Assembly: GCA_947503265.1 (NCBI GenBank)
Contig: CANNDC010000002.1
Coordinates: 62,001-126,000, forward strand
Length of the DNA: 64,000 nucleotides
Direction of reading: 5' to 3'
DNA from: an uncultured Alteromonadaceae bacterium
GTDB lineage: Bacteria; Pseudomonadota; Gammaproteobacteria; Enterobacterales; Alteromonadaceae
In this document: piece after piece, positions 45,508 to 54,591 of the stretch
Numbering within the stretch: position 1 is the stretch's first letter
Layout of the letters: each line of letters starts with the position of its first letter
Position numbers and translations under genes: made by a program
Notes under the pieces: model-generated
Seen by the model: the letters and a program-made list of their open reading frames with translations, nothing else
Database searches by the model: none
What the model was told of the DNA's origin: nothing

Positions 45508-47232
45508 CTATTTTATCGGGAAACGGATTTCGTACTCCAATCCTTCTCCGGGGGTGCAAGAAGCAAATATCTGCCCATCCAAAGCTTGGGTGACGAGATT
45601 GTACATGATATGGGTTCCTAAACCGCTGCCGCCCATACCTCTTTTTGTGGTGTAAAAGGCATCAAAATGGCGAGTAATATTCTCATTTGACATCCCTTTT
45701 CCATCATCTTTGTATTTAACCAGAACATTCCCCTGTTGCTCTGAGATATCTATGACGATTGAGCCATCATTCTTATTCTCGAAACCATGAATAAGTGAAT
45801 TCATTATCATATTGGTAAAGATTTGCGCAATAATTCCGGGGGCGCAGCGCACAATCAATTCTTTGGGGCAATTTAAGGTAATAGTATGTTTGTTTTTCTT
45901 GAAATTTGGTGCCAGTGACTGAATTACCTCTTGGATATATTGCTTCAAATCGACATCTCTTTCAGCTTCACTAGTTTGATCAACTGCAACTTGTTTAAAA
46001 CTTGAAATCAATTCGGACGCTCGATTTAAATTTCCGAGCAGTAAAGAAGTGGTTTGCTGTGACTCTGCCAGAAAAGACGACATGGTTTTACCAGTTAAAC
46101 TCTTATTGTCGTAGGCTAACTGTAATTCTTTGATTCTTTCTTCTAGGAAACTAGCAGCGGTGACTCCCACTCCAAGTGGTGTATTGACGTCATGGGCGAT
46201 TCCCGCGACAAGCCCACCCAGCGACGCCATTCTCTCAGACTCAACTAGTTGGTCCTTGGCCATTTGCAATGTCTCCATAGATTCAGCTAATTCGCTATTT
46301 CGCTTGCGAAGTTCATCTTCTATGTACTGTCGGTTTTCGTTTTCTTGACGTAATTCCCTTTGATTGACGATTAACTCATCTTTCTGTTGTTCAAGATCAA
46401 GCATAATTTTACTGAGGGATGCAGTTTTCTTGGCCACTTCTTGCTCAAGCATAATATTTTGATCATCCAAACGCCGGTTGGCGTCGGTTAATTCATCTTG
46501 CGTTATCTTAAGTTTCTCTTTGTAGCTAATGAGATCATCAATGAGCAAGTTGAATGAATCCTGCAATAATTTCAGTTCATTGTTGTCTTCGATGCGAACA
46601 TGTAGCTTCGACGATTGAGGTCTATCTACATCAAATTCACTTATTTGTTGCGTTAGTTCCTCCAACGGATCGGTTAACATTTGCCTGAAGGCATTTAAAA
46701 ACAGAAACACCAAGAAAGCGGTTTTAATGATTGCGTTGCCGATAAGGAAGAAAACACCTACCTCTATTCTTCCAAATATGACGGCAGAACTTGAGTACAG
46801 GGTAACATCGCCTACATTGGATGTTCTTCCAGAAAATTCGAAAATAAGTGGGAAGGAATAGCCAAACGTGCCGTCAGCATGGTCTTGCATTACACCAGAT
46901 TCGGTGTTGACTTCTCCCAGTGGACTAGTGCGCCCTAGGTTTGAGATAAATTGCCCGTTTTCATCTCGAATTTGCACGCCTTCTATGATCGGCAATTCCA
47001 TGAGTCCGTCGGCAATGGTTTGAGCTTGAGGATTGTTTAATTCCCAAATTGCTCGAGTCAAACTAGAGCTAAAGGTATTTTTTAAGGTTTGAAGTTCACT
47101 CTTTATGTGACTTTTGGCATTCAGGTATTCAGTTAAAATTTGCCCAGCGGTTACTAACAGCGTGAGGATAAAATATACCGACAACACCCTAGTTAATAAC
47201 TTTTTAGAAAGCCCGGTTTTGACTTTAGTCAT
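45508..47232 (-). CDS. Membrane sensor histidine kinase, orphan
   Basis: 574 residues. TM1 (about 13-35), periplasmic sensor about 36-155 (VQIRDENGQFISNLGRTSPL), TM2 (about 157-182), a HAMP-like segment, and a long coiled coil (about 245-345). The dimerisation/phosphorylation helix has GLVAGIAHDVNTPLGVGVTA (phospho-acceptor His about 357), and the ATPase domain has DDGKGMS and GGSGLGTHIMYNLV. No receiver domain or adjacent response regulator, so its partner is encoded elsewhere. Divergent from phoB across a 246-bp gap but not of PhoR type. Ligand unknown. Confidence 0.88.
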   Translation of the reverse strand: MTKVKTGLSKKLLTRVLSVYFILTLLVTAGQILTEYLNAKSHIKSELQTLKNTFSSSLTRAIWELNNPQAQTIADGLMELPIIEGVQIRDENGQFISNLGRTSPLGEVNTESGVMQDHADGTFGYSFPLIFEFSGRTSNVGDVTLYSSSAVIFGRIEVGVFFLIGNAIIKTAFLVFLFLNAFRQMLTDPLEELTQQISEFDVDRPQSSKLHVRIEDNNELKLLQDSFNLLIDDLISYKEKLKITQDELTDANRRLDDQNIMLEQEVAKKTASLSKIMLDLEQQKDELIVNQRELRQENENRQYIEDELRKRNSELAESMETLQMAKDQLVESERMASLGGLVAGIAHDVNTPLGVGVTAASFLEERIKELQLAYDNKSLTGKTMSSFLAESQQTTSLLLGNLNRASELISSFKQVAVDQTSEAERDVDLKQYIQEVIQSLAPNFKKNKHTITLNCPKELIVRCAPGIIAQIFTNMIMNSLIHGFENKNDGSIVIDISEQQGNVLVKYKDDGKGMSNENITRHFDAFYTTKRGMGGSGLGTHIMYNLVTQALDGQIFASCTPGEGLEYEIRFPIK

Positions 47233-47394
47233 TCACCTGCCTGCGCCTGGTAAATAAATCATAAATTCTGACTCTAGAATATGCGTATTTGCAGAAATTA
47301 ACAAGCTGACTAGGATTTATGCAGTGGTCAAATAAATAACCATCAAGAGGTGGGGCATGCTAATAAGGCGATATTGCACAAGAATTGAAGTTAA

Positions 47395-47412
47395 TTGACA
47401 GTTTTATGATAA
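47395..47412 (-). promoter_or_regulatory. Candidate Pho box upstream of phoB
   Basis: TTGACAG, a 4-nt T spacer, then ATGATAA. Read on the minus strand this is two 7-bp units (TTATCAT, CTGTCAA) at the 11-bp spacing of PhoB direct repeats (consensus CTGTCAT). Matches are 5/7 and 6/7. It lies about 65 nt upstream of the phoB start; autoregulation of phoBR is the rule in this family. Confidence 0.4.
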
Positions 47413-47478
47413 ATTTAATAAAAATGTCACAACCTACAACAATAATTGCGAGCTTTGAGTATGAGTAGGAATAAAACA

Positions 47479-48168
47479 ATGCCTAAACGCGTATTACTGG
47501 TTGAAGATGAAGCGCCAATCAGAGAAATGCTGGAATTTGTGCTTGAGCAATCTGGATTTGAGACGGTTCAAGCTGAAGACTACCAAGTTGCATTGGATCA
47601 AGTTAAAGAACCCTATCCAGATCTGATATTGCTAGATTGGATGCTACCGGGTGGCAGTGGCGTGCAATTGGCAAAGAAATTAAAGCAGCATGAGTTCACT
47701 CGACATATTCCGATAATCATGTTGACTGCTCGCGGCGAAGAAGAAGATAAAGTTCGTGGGTTAGACTCAGGTGCAGACGACTATATTACTAAGCCGTTTT
47801 CTCCAAAAGAACTGGTCGCACGAATTAAAGCGGTCATGCGCCGGGTCACGCCAACCGCTTCTGAAGAGCCTATTGTTTTTAATGGTTTGAATTTAGATCC
47901 GGTTTCTCACAGGGTGAGTGCAAATGAAGAAGCCTTGGATATGGGGCCAACTGAATTCAAGCTACTACACTTTTTCATGACTCATGCTGAGCGTGTCTAC
48001 AGCAGAGAGCAATTGTTGGATAACGTGTGGGGCACCAATGTTTACGTAGAAGACCGAACAGTTGATGTTCACATTAGAAGATTGCGTAAAGCCATCTCTA
48101 AGCATGGACATGATGATATGATTCAGACTGTACGTGGCGCAGGATATCGTTTTTCTGCCAAGATTTAA
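47479..48168 (+). CDS. phoB: Phosphate regulon response regulator PhoB
   Basis: 229 residues from the ATG at 47479, chosen because [20 protein letters not shown] aligns with PhoB and TAGGA lies about 9 nt upstream; ATG 47461 is an in-frame alternative. Receiver domain: acidic pocket VEDE, phospho-Asp in LLDWMLPG, Lys in [10 protein letters not shown]-terminal winged helix ([38 protein letters not shown]). Activated by PhoR at low phosphate to bind Pho boxes. 23 nt upstream of phoR. Confidence 0.96.
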   Translation: MPKRVLLVEDEAPIREMLEFVLEQSGFETVQAEDYQVALDQVKEPYPDLILLDWMLPGGSGVQLAKKLKQHEFTRHIPIIMLTARGEEEDKVRGLDSGADDYITKPFSPKELVARIKAVMRRVTPTASEEPIVFNGLNLDPVSHRVSANEEALDMGPTEFKLLHFFMTHAERVYSREQLLDNVWGTNVYVEDRTVDVHIRRLRKAISKHGHDDMIQTVRGAGYRFSAKI

Positions 48169-48191
48169 TCTTAAAACTAAGATGACACCCA

Positions 48192-49517
48192 ATGTATTAT
48201 CCATTTTCATGGTTAAAAAGTTTGTTAAGAATAGCTGCCTTTTACGCAATCGTGGTTGCGGCAGGGCTGTATTTTGACGAACCAACATTAGCAATTGCGT
48301 TGGGGTCGAGTTGGCTGCTGGGATTTTATTGCTGGCAGTTATATCGTTTTAATCGCTGGGTTTGGCACAGTAAAAAAATGACGCCACCCAAAGCCAACGG
48401 CTTTTGGGAACACATTTATGAAGGCGTCTACTATATCCAACGACGCAATCGTCGCAAACGCAAAGAACTCACTAAGCTAGTCAAACGCTTTAGAGAAGGT
48501 TCCGAAGCTTTGCCAGATGCAACCGTGGTGGTAGATGCAAACGCTTCCATTGTTTGGTGCAACCGTTTAGCCAGAATTGAACTTGGCTTGAAATGGCCTC
48601 AAGATAACGGCAGGCGGATAGACAACCTAATCCGACATCCAAACTTTATCGAATTTTTTCATTCTGGTGACTACGATTTTCCCATTGAAATTCCATCGCC
48701 TTCAAACATACAAAAGATTTTTGAATATCGAATCGTCCCTTACGGCGACAAACACCTTTTGTTAATTGCTCGAGATGTCACTCGCTTAACTCAGCTTGAA
48801 CAAATGCGTAAAGACTTTGTCGCCAATGTGTCACATGAATTGAGAACACCGTTGACTGTGCTAAATGGTTATTTAGAGATGCTTCCCAATGTGGACGAAA
48901 TACCTCCTGCATTTTTAAACAAAGCGCTGGTGGAAATGCGTTCGCAGTCTGAACGTATGCAAAATCTGGTTGAAGAACTATTGGTTCTTTCCCGCATTGA
49001 AGCAAGTTCCGAGCGTGTGTTTGAAAAAGTGGTCAAGGTTCCTAGAATACTAGAAGCTATTAGAAGCGAGGCAACTACGCTTAATTCTGACAAACAGCAT
49101 CAGCTTACATTTGATATTAACCCTAAGCTTGAGGTTTATGGTATCGAAACGGAATTGCGAAGCGCGTTTTCGAATTTAATATTTAATGCAATTAACTACA
49201 CGCCAGCCAAAGGAAAGATCCATATCGCTTGGCAACTCAAAAACGGTAAAGCTCAGTTTAGCGTAACGGATAACGGAGAGGGTATTTCTGAGAAACATTT
49301 GAATAGGTTGACGGAACGTTTTTATCGCGTTGACAAAGCACGTTCACGGAAGACAGGAGGCTCAGGCCTAGGACTATCTATCGTAAAACATGTCCTGACC
49401 CATCACAATTCGAAATTAGACATAGCCAGTGAAGTGGGTAAGGGAAGTTGTTTTTCCTTCAGCTTTTCAAACGAATTAATTGTATCATCGGTAAAACACA
49501 CTGCTTTAAAATTATAA
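48192..49517 (+). CDS. phoR: Phosphate regulon sensor kinase PhoR
   Basis: 441 residues. Two N-terminal membrane helices (about 8-45) and a basic linker (RRNRRKRKELTKLVKRFREG), then a PAS domain (LPDATVVVDANASIVWCNRL). The kinase core has VSHELRTPLTVLNGYLEML (phospho-acceptor His about 215), DNGEGISEKHL and GGSGLGLSIVKHVL. It phosphorylates PhoB, and its signal normally comes through the PstSCAB-PhoU complex, whose transporter subunits are not in this window. Operon phoB-phoR-pstS-like. Confidence 0.96.
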   Translation: MYYPFSWLKSLLRIAAFYAIVVAAGLYFDEPTLAIALGSSWLLGFYCWQLYRFNRWVWHSKKMTPPKANGFWEHIYEGVYYIQRRNRRKRKELTKLVKRFREGSEALPDATVVVDANASIVWCNRLARIELGLKWPQDNGRRIDNLIRHPNFIEFFHSGDYDFPIEIPSPSNIQKIFEYRIVPYGDKHLLLIARDVTRLTQLEQMRKDFVANVSHELRTPLTVLNGYLEMLPNVDEIPPAFLNKALVEMRSQSERMQNLVEELLVLSRIEASSERVFEKVVKVPRILEAIRSEATTLNSDKQHQLTFDINPKLEVYGIETELRSAFSNLIFNAINYTPAKGKIHIAWQLKNGKAQFSVTDNGEGISEKHLNRLTERFYRVDKARSRKTGGSGLGLSIVKHVLTHHNSKLDIASEVGKGSCFSFSFSNELIVSSVKHTALKL

Positions 49518-49531
49518 ATTTAGGTCTTTAT

Positions 49532-50548
49532 TTGATTACATTGCCATCTAGGTATTCATTTCAAACTGTTTTTTACGGACTCGTGTTGTATTTAACTTTA
49601 GTCGTTTGTGTAAATGCGCAAACTGAGCCGAAAAACGAGTCAATTGAACAACAAGCCGAATATCAAAAACAACCGGGTGTAGCCGGTTCAATTACTTCAG
49701 TCGGGTCTGACACGCTGGCTACTTTAATGACCAATTGGTCGCGTGCATTCAAACAACTCTACCCACAAGTTAAATTTCAAATTCAGGCATCGGGCTCCTC
49801 AACCGCCCCACCAGCATTAACTGAAGGAACGGCGAATATCGGACCCATGAGCCGAGAATTGAAGATCAGTGAAATCAATTACTTTAGCCGCCGCAACGGT
49901 TACCAACCTTTAGCTATCAAGGTGGCAGTTGATGCAATCGCTATTTTTGTCGACACCAATAACCCCTTAGAAGGGCTTACCAAACAGCAGATCGACAGTA
50001 TTTTTTCTGTCACCCGATTCTGTGGTGCACCTTCCGATATGACTAGCTGGAGCGAATTCGGGATTAAGGGCCGATTAGCCAACAGGAAAATTAAAATATT
50101 TGGACGTAATTCTGTGTCGGGTACCTATGGGTTATTCAAGCGAATTGCATTGTGCAATGGAGACTTCAAACCAACAGTGAACGAACTGCCTGGCTCGGTC
50201 TCTGTTGTGCAATCTGTAGCAAACTCTTGGGGTGCAATAGGCTATGCAGCCTTTGGTCGCAAAAATGCCAGCGTAAAAACCTTGCCAATTGCGAATGACA
50301 ACAATGTTTTTGTGCAAGCAACATCAGATACTATTGCATCGGGGCGCTATCCATTTACACGCTTTTTGTATTTAGTCGTCAACAAACCACCAGACAATTT
50401 GTTACCCTTGTTGGAACAAGAATTTTTACGCTTTGTTTTGTCTCAATCAGGACAAGATATTGTTAAACGGGAAGGGTATGTTGCAATTCCCGAACAACTC
50501 ATCAAAAAGCAGTTGGCAGAAATAACAAGAGTGATCAATCTAGAATAG
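49532..50548 (+). CDS. PstS-like phosphate-binding protein
   Basis: About 338 residues. No ATG fits; the TTG at 49532 is chosen because AGGT precedes it and a signal peptide follows (LVLYLTLVVCVNAQT). The start is uncertain. The mature part is a PstS-type periplasmic binding protein: GSITSVGSDTLATLMTNWSR, QASGSSTAPPALTEGTANIG, GPMSREL, and NSVSGTYGLFKR, with the Ser/Thr-rich loops that bind phosphate. It is 14 nt after phoR. It belongs to the branch often encoded with phoBR rather than with pstCAB and may feed a distant Pst permease or act as a sensor. Confidence 0.85.
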   Translation: MITLPSRYSFQTVFYGLVLYLTLVVCVNAQTEPKNESIEQQAEYQKQPGVAGSITSVGSDTLATLMTNWSRAFKQLYPQVKFQIQASGSSTAPPALTEGTANIGPMSRELKISEINYFSRRNGYQPLAIKVAVDAIAIFVDTNNPLEGLTKQQIDSIFSVTRFCGAPSDMTSWSEFGIKGRLANRKIKIFGRNSVSGTYGLFKRIALCNGDFKPTVNELPGSVSVVQSVANSWGAIGYAAFGRKNASVKTLPIANDNNVFVQATSDTIASGRYPFTRFLYLVVNKPPDNLLPLLEQEFLRFVLSQSGQDIVKREGYVAIPEQLIKKQLAEITRVINLE

Positions 50549-50653
50549 AAGCAATTGAACTTTTGAGTCGCAATACTATTCAAACTGATAACATTGATTG
50601 TCATACTGAACTACATATAGTCAGGGTGTGGAAAGGATTTAAGGAGAAAACCT

Positions 50654-51478
50654 ATGGCAACGTTACCGAATAATTGGAAACAGTGGGTACTAAACGGTTT
50701 GCTGCAAGGCAGTGATCCTATGGAAATGTTGAAAATCCTGTTGCAGAACGGGTTTACTTTTGAAGCATCAAAGAAAGCGCTTGGCGAAAACTTACCTGCT
50801 GGAGTGCAATGTAATAAAGATAGGGACTTTTACGAGAAAGTAGCCAGACCCAAGTTATTGGAACGATTAGATCAATATCATAGTGAAATCATTTTACCCG
50901 ATAAAGTTCAGATGATTAAACTCGATGGGTTCTTAGATGATCAAGAATGCAATGAGCTTATCGAGTTGACAAAATCCAAGCTGCGCCCATCAGAAATTCC
51001 AGCGCGTACTGGAGACTTCTATGAAGGTTTTAGAACGTCTTCAACCTGTGACTTGCCATTTACCAATGATCCCTTAGCCGAATACATAGACAAAAAGATA
51101 GTTGATGCACTTGGGCTTGGCGTCGGTGAAAAAGAAGTTATCCAAGCCCAACATTACGCTATTGGGCAGCAGTTCAAGGCACACTACGACTACTTTGTGC
51201 CAGGTTCTGAAGATTTTAAAATCTACTCAAAAGATGGCGGACAGCGCACCTGGACCTTTATGATCTACCTAAATCAAGATTGCGAAGGTGGGCAAACAGA
51301 GTTTGTTAAATTGGGTAGATCTTTTACACCGATAAAAGGCACCGCTCTAGTGTGGAATAATTTACATCCTGATGGCATGCCAAACGAAGAAACCTTGCAT
51401 CACGCGCACCCCATAACGAAAGGTGAAAAAATCGTTATTACTAAATGGTTCAGAGAAAACACCTATAAAACTGCATAG
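50654..51478 (+). CDS. Prolyl-4-hydroxylase-like 2OG-Fe(II) oxygenase
   Basis: 274 residues with AAGGAG ahead of the ATG. The C-terminal double-stranded beta-helix shows the HxD...H iron triad, HYDYF (about residue 178) and HHAHP (about 254), with a basic residue shortly after (KGEKIVITKWF) for 2-oxoglutarate. WTFMIYLNQDCEGGQTEFVK and VWNNLHPDGMPN match the P4Hc family. The N-terminal 90 residues are helical and less conserved. No signal peptide, so cytoplasmic. Placed between a PstS-like gene and a TonB uptake pair; substrate unknown. Confidence 0.85.
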   Translation: MATLPNNWKQWVLNGLLQGSDPMEMLKILLQNGFTFEASKKALGENLPAGVQCNKDRDFYEKVARPKLLERLDQYHSEIILPDKVQMIKLDGFLDDQECNELIELTKSKLRPSEIPARTGDFYEGFRTSSTCDLPFTNDPLAEYIDKKIVDALGLGVGEKEVIQAQHYAIGQQFKAHYDYFVPGSEDFKIYSKDGGQRTWTFMIYLNQDCEGGQTEFVKLGRSFTPIKGTALVWNNLHPDGMPNEETLHHAHPITKGEKIVITKWFRENTYKTA

Positions 51479-51501
51479 TTGGTAGACTTTTCCTACCAAC
51501 T
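51477..51501 (+). terminator. Hairpin at the end of the oxygenase gene
   Basis: Perfect 9-bp stem AGTTGGTAG/CTACCAACT with a 7-nt loop that begins inside the stop codon. No T-run follows, so it may be a weak terminator or an mRNA-stabilising hairpin. Confidence 0.4.
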
Positions 51502-51601
51502 GCTAACTACTGTAATGTCTACTGAGTCGTGTAGTTACATCCCCCTCGTCGCGCTCTAATTTGGTTGATTTTTCACATTTTCATGTTTTATGAACCTTTT
51601 G

Positions 51602-51631
51602 TGACAGTTTTGTAATGTAACAAAACTGTCA
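51602..51631. promoter_or_regulatory. Perfect inverted repeat with Pho-box half sites
   Basis: A perfect 12-bp inverted repeat TGACAGTTTTGT/ACAAAACTGTCA separated by 6 nt, about 65 nt upstream of the lipoprotein gene. TGACAGTTTT also occurs in the candidate Pho box before phoB, and the right arm runs into CTGTCAT, a full Pho half site. Likely an operator, possibly for PhoB; no T-run supports a terminator. Confidence 0.5.
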
Positions 51632-51697
51632 TTCATCTTAGGTACTCTTCTCGCGTTTTTAAATCCAATAAAAATTACTCGCATTTTGGAGAACCCG

Positions 51698-54469
51698 ATG
51701 AATATCAGTAACATCTTTAAAGCCAGTGCAATCACTGCAGCGTTAGTTCTTGCCGGCTGTGGTGGCGACATCAATATCAGCGAAGGCGATATTGATAACA
51801 GCACAGTGACAAACAATAACGGTGGTGGAACGGTAACTCCCCCGACAACTCCTGATGATTCTCGTCCGGGTGAAGCAAGTTCATTTTTGTCTGGGCAAGT
51901 CAGTACTGCACTTGGCGAAACCGTAGAAGTTCGTGTTCTTTCAGGCCGAATTACCGATGCTGATGAAGGTACTAGCGGAAAAGTTACACTGACGAACGAT
52001 GTTATTTGGGCGCTCGAAGGCCCCGTTTTTGTTGGTAACGATAAGGCTGACAGTACTGTGCTTGAAATTGAAGCAGGCACCATCGTTTTTGGTAGTCGCG
52101 GTGCTGACTACTTGGTAATCAGTCGAGATTCTAAAATCGAAGTAAACGGCAGCGCCTCAAGCCCTGTTATCATGACGTCATTTAATGATGTAGTTGGGGA
52201 TACCGTTGGCGCAGGCCAGTGGGGTGGATTGGTTATTCTTGGAAATGGTCAATCGACTAAATGTCCAACAGACGGTTCTGATTGCTCGCTTCAGGTTGAA
52301 GGTGCAGCAGAAGGCGCAGTATTTGGTGGAACAAACGATGCTGATGATTCAGGGAACCTTAACTACTTAGTTGTGAAATACGCTGGTTTTGAAATTGCAC
52401 CTGATAACGAACTAAACGGCATCACATTTGGTGGCGTAGGTTCTGGTACAGTAGTCGATTATGTTCAAGTTCATGCCAATGCCGATGACGGAGTTGAATT
52501 CTTCGGTGGTGCGGTCAGTGCGAAGCACTTGGTGTTAACCGGCAACCAAGATGACAGTGTCGATTGGGACAATGGCTACGACGGTAAACTTCAATACGTT
52601 TACGTTGAACATGCGAGTGATAATAGCGACGGTAACCGTGGTATCGAAGGTGATGGTGACGGTGGTGATGGAGCAGATTTCTCAAAACCAACAGTAGCAA
52701 ACATGACAGTGATTGGTAACGATTTTGATACGGCAGATGCTGATTCTGAAGGCTTGTTATTACGTGACCAAACTGGTGCTGTATTGATGAACTTCCTTAT
52801 TACAGGCTCAGCCGGAATGGGTGAATGTCTAGAAATGGACAATGATGCTACTGTTCAAGGCAACTTGTCAGATGGCGACATCGTCATGACTAACTCTGTT
52901 ATTTCTTGTGCGGAACCATTTAAATTCGAAGCAGATGACGTTGATCTGGAACCTTGGTTTACTGGACAAACTGGCAATCAACTAATCGCCTACGAAGATC
53001 GTGCAAACCTTGGTTTAAACCAAGACGGCACATTGACAGCACAAAGTTCATTACTAACTGCAGGTGGCGATCCTTCGACACTTGATGGCTTCTTCGAACA
53101 AAATAACTTTGTAGGTGCCGTTGGTACAACTGACTGGCGTCAAGGTTGGTCATTTGGATTTGGCGGCGGAACGGTTGATGTTGCGACTACTCAATCAGGA
53201 TGTCCAGCAGGAACAACCAGTATCGCTCAGGTCGATGGTTCTACAACGACCTGTGAAATCTCTGGGCGCATTACAGCTGATCTTCGCTTGACTGAAGGTA
53301 ACTTGTACGCAGTTTCAGATGCGGTATTTGTTGGCGGTGACAATGAAAATAGCGCTGAGTTGTTTGTCGAGCCGGGTGTAACTGTATTTGGTAACTCGGG
53401 CAACGATTATATCGTGGTCAGCCGCGGTTCAACAATTAATGCTAACGGGACGGCTGCAAAGCCAATCACCTTTACTTCTCGCCAACACGTTGTCAGCGGT
53501 CTAGAAGCAGGTGCAGCCGGCCAGTGGGGCGGCATGATCATCTTAGGTAACGGTGAGTCTACTAAATGTCCAACAGACGGTTCAGCTTGTGCACTGCAAG
53601 TCGAAGGCGCGCAAGAAGGTTCAGTATTTGGTGGTACGGACAGCGCTGAAAGCTCAGGTACGCTTCGTTTCGTACGCGTAATGCATGGCGGATTTGAAAT
53701 TGCACCCGATAACGAACTAAATGGCATTACCTTTGGCGGTGTTGGTTCAGGCACTACTATCGAATATGTGCAAGTTCACAAAAATGCTGACGACGGTGTT
53801 GAATTCTTCGGTGGTGCAGTGAATGCCAAATACCTTGTGTTAACAGGCATTCAAGATGATTCTGTTGATTGGGATAATGGCTTTAAAGGCAAAATGCAAT
53901 TTGTTTTGGTTAAGCATGCAGACGATAACAGTGATGCGAATCGCGCAATTGAAGGTGATGGAGACGGCGGTCAAGGTACAGCATTTTCTAACCCAACTGT
54001 GGCTAACATGACCGTTATCGGTAATACCTTCGATACCGCTGAAGCCGATTCAGAAGGTGTATTGCTTCGTGACCAAACTAACGCTCAACTTTACAACTTT
54101 GTGGTTACCGGTCCGGCTGGTATGGGCGAGTGTTTCGAAGTTGATTTAAGTGATGGTGACACCACTGCGGAACAGAATATGGATGGCACAAACACGCCAC
54201 AAATGGTATTTAGAAATTCTGTTCTTGCGTGTGAAGAAAACATTAAAGACACAGGAACGTTCAGCCAAGAAGCTTGGTTTACAGCGCAAGATGGTAACAG
54301 CTTGTTAGATGAAACGGCTGACGTCTTAAACGGCATTTACACAACTAATGCGACCGCTCCTTTTGATGTTACTACCTTGGATAGCTTCTTTGTACCGGTA
54401 GATTTCATTGGCGCAGTGAAAGATGCTGATAACAACTGGACAGCAGGCTGGACAGTGGGTCTTGAATAA
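51698..54469 (+). CDS. Duplicated right-handed beta-helix-like surface lipoprotein
   Basis: 923 residues from the ATG at 51698 with GGAG 6 nt upstream. Lipoprotein signal with lipobox LAGC. Two tandem copies of a module of about 430 residues (about 75-500 and 505-915) repeat IAPDNELNGITFGGVGSGT, VQVHANADDGVEFFGGAVSA, QDDSVDWDNG and ANMTVIGN. The pattern of short strands with Asn/Asp/Gly turns suggests a parallel beta-helix, perhaps calcium-binding. No catalytic motif. 122 bp upstream of a TonB-dependent receptor gene, separated by a terminator hairpin; probably its surface partner for capturing a substrate. Confidence 0.75.
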   Translation: MNISNIFKASAITAALVLAGCGGDINISEGDIDNSTVTNNNGGGTVTPPTTPDDSRPGEASSFLSGQVSTALGETVEVRVLSGRITDADEGTSGKVTLTNDVIWALEGPVFVGNDKADSTVLEIEAGTIVFGSRGADYLVISRDSKIEVNGSASSPVIMTSFNDVVGDTVGAGQWGGLVILGNGQSTKCPTDGSDCSLQVEGAAEGAVFGGTNDADDSGNLNYLVVKYAGFEIAPDNELNGITFGGVGSGTVVDYVQVHANADDGVEFFGGAVSAKHLVLTGNQDDSVDWDNGYDGKLQYVYVEHASDNSDGNRGIEGDGDGGDGADFSKPTVANMTVIGNDFDTADADSEGLLLRDQTGAVLMNFLITGSAGMGECLEMDNDATVQGNLSDGDIVMTNSVISCAEPFKFEADDVDLEPWFTGQTGNQLIAYEDRANLGLNQDGTLTAQSSLLTAGGDPSTLDGFFEQNNFVGAVGTTDWRQGWSFGFGGGTVDVATTQSGCPAGTTSIAQVDGSTTTCEISGRITADLRLTEGNLYAVSDAVFVGGDNENSAELFVEPGVTVFGNSGNDYIVVSRGSTINANGTAAKPITFTSRQHVVSGLEAGAAGQWGGMIILGNGESTKCPTDGSACALQVEGAQEGSVFGGTDSAESSGTLRFVRVMHGGFEIAPDNELNGITFGGVGSGTTIEYVQVHKNADDGVEFFGGAVNAKYLVLTGIQDDSVDWDNGFKGKMQFVLVKHADDNSDANRAIEGDGDGGQGTAFSNPTVANMTVIGNTFDTAEADSEGVLLRDQTNAQLYNFVVTGPAGMGECFEVDLSDGDTTAEQNMDGTNTPQMVFRNSVLACEENIKDTGTFSQEAWFTAQDGNSLLDETADVLNGIYTTNATAPFDVTTLDSFFVPVDFIGAVKDADNNWTAGWTVGLE

Positions 54470-54492
54470 GACCTCTTAGCACTGTTCTATCG

Positions 54493-54522
54493 AAGCAAGC
54501 ATGTTTCACGACATGCTTGCTT
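54493..54522 (+). terminator. Terminator after the surface lipoprotein gene
   Basis: Perfect 12-bp stem AAGCAAGCATGT/ACATGCTTGCTT, 6-nt loop, moderately T-rich tail (TTAGTTTA). Allows the lipoprotein to be made in excess of the receptor. Confidence 0.75.
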
Positions 54523-54591
54523 TTAGTTTACACGGCATAGTCAAAAACGCTGACTTTGTTAGTTCAGAAATATGATTTAAAGAGGTTTAAT

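Noticed and set aside
51477..51501. Strong terminator after the oxygenase gene
   Set aside because: The stem is good, but no T-run follows, so it is listed only as a weak terminator or stabilising hairpin.
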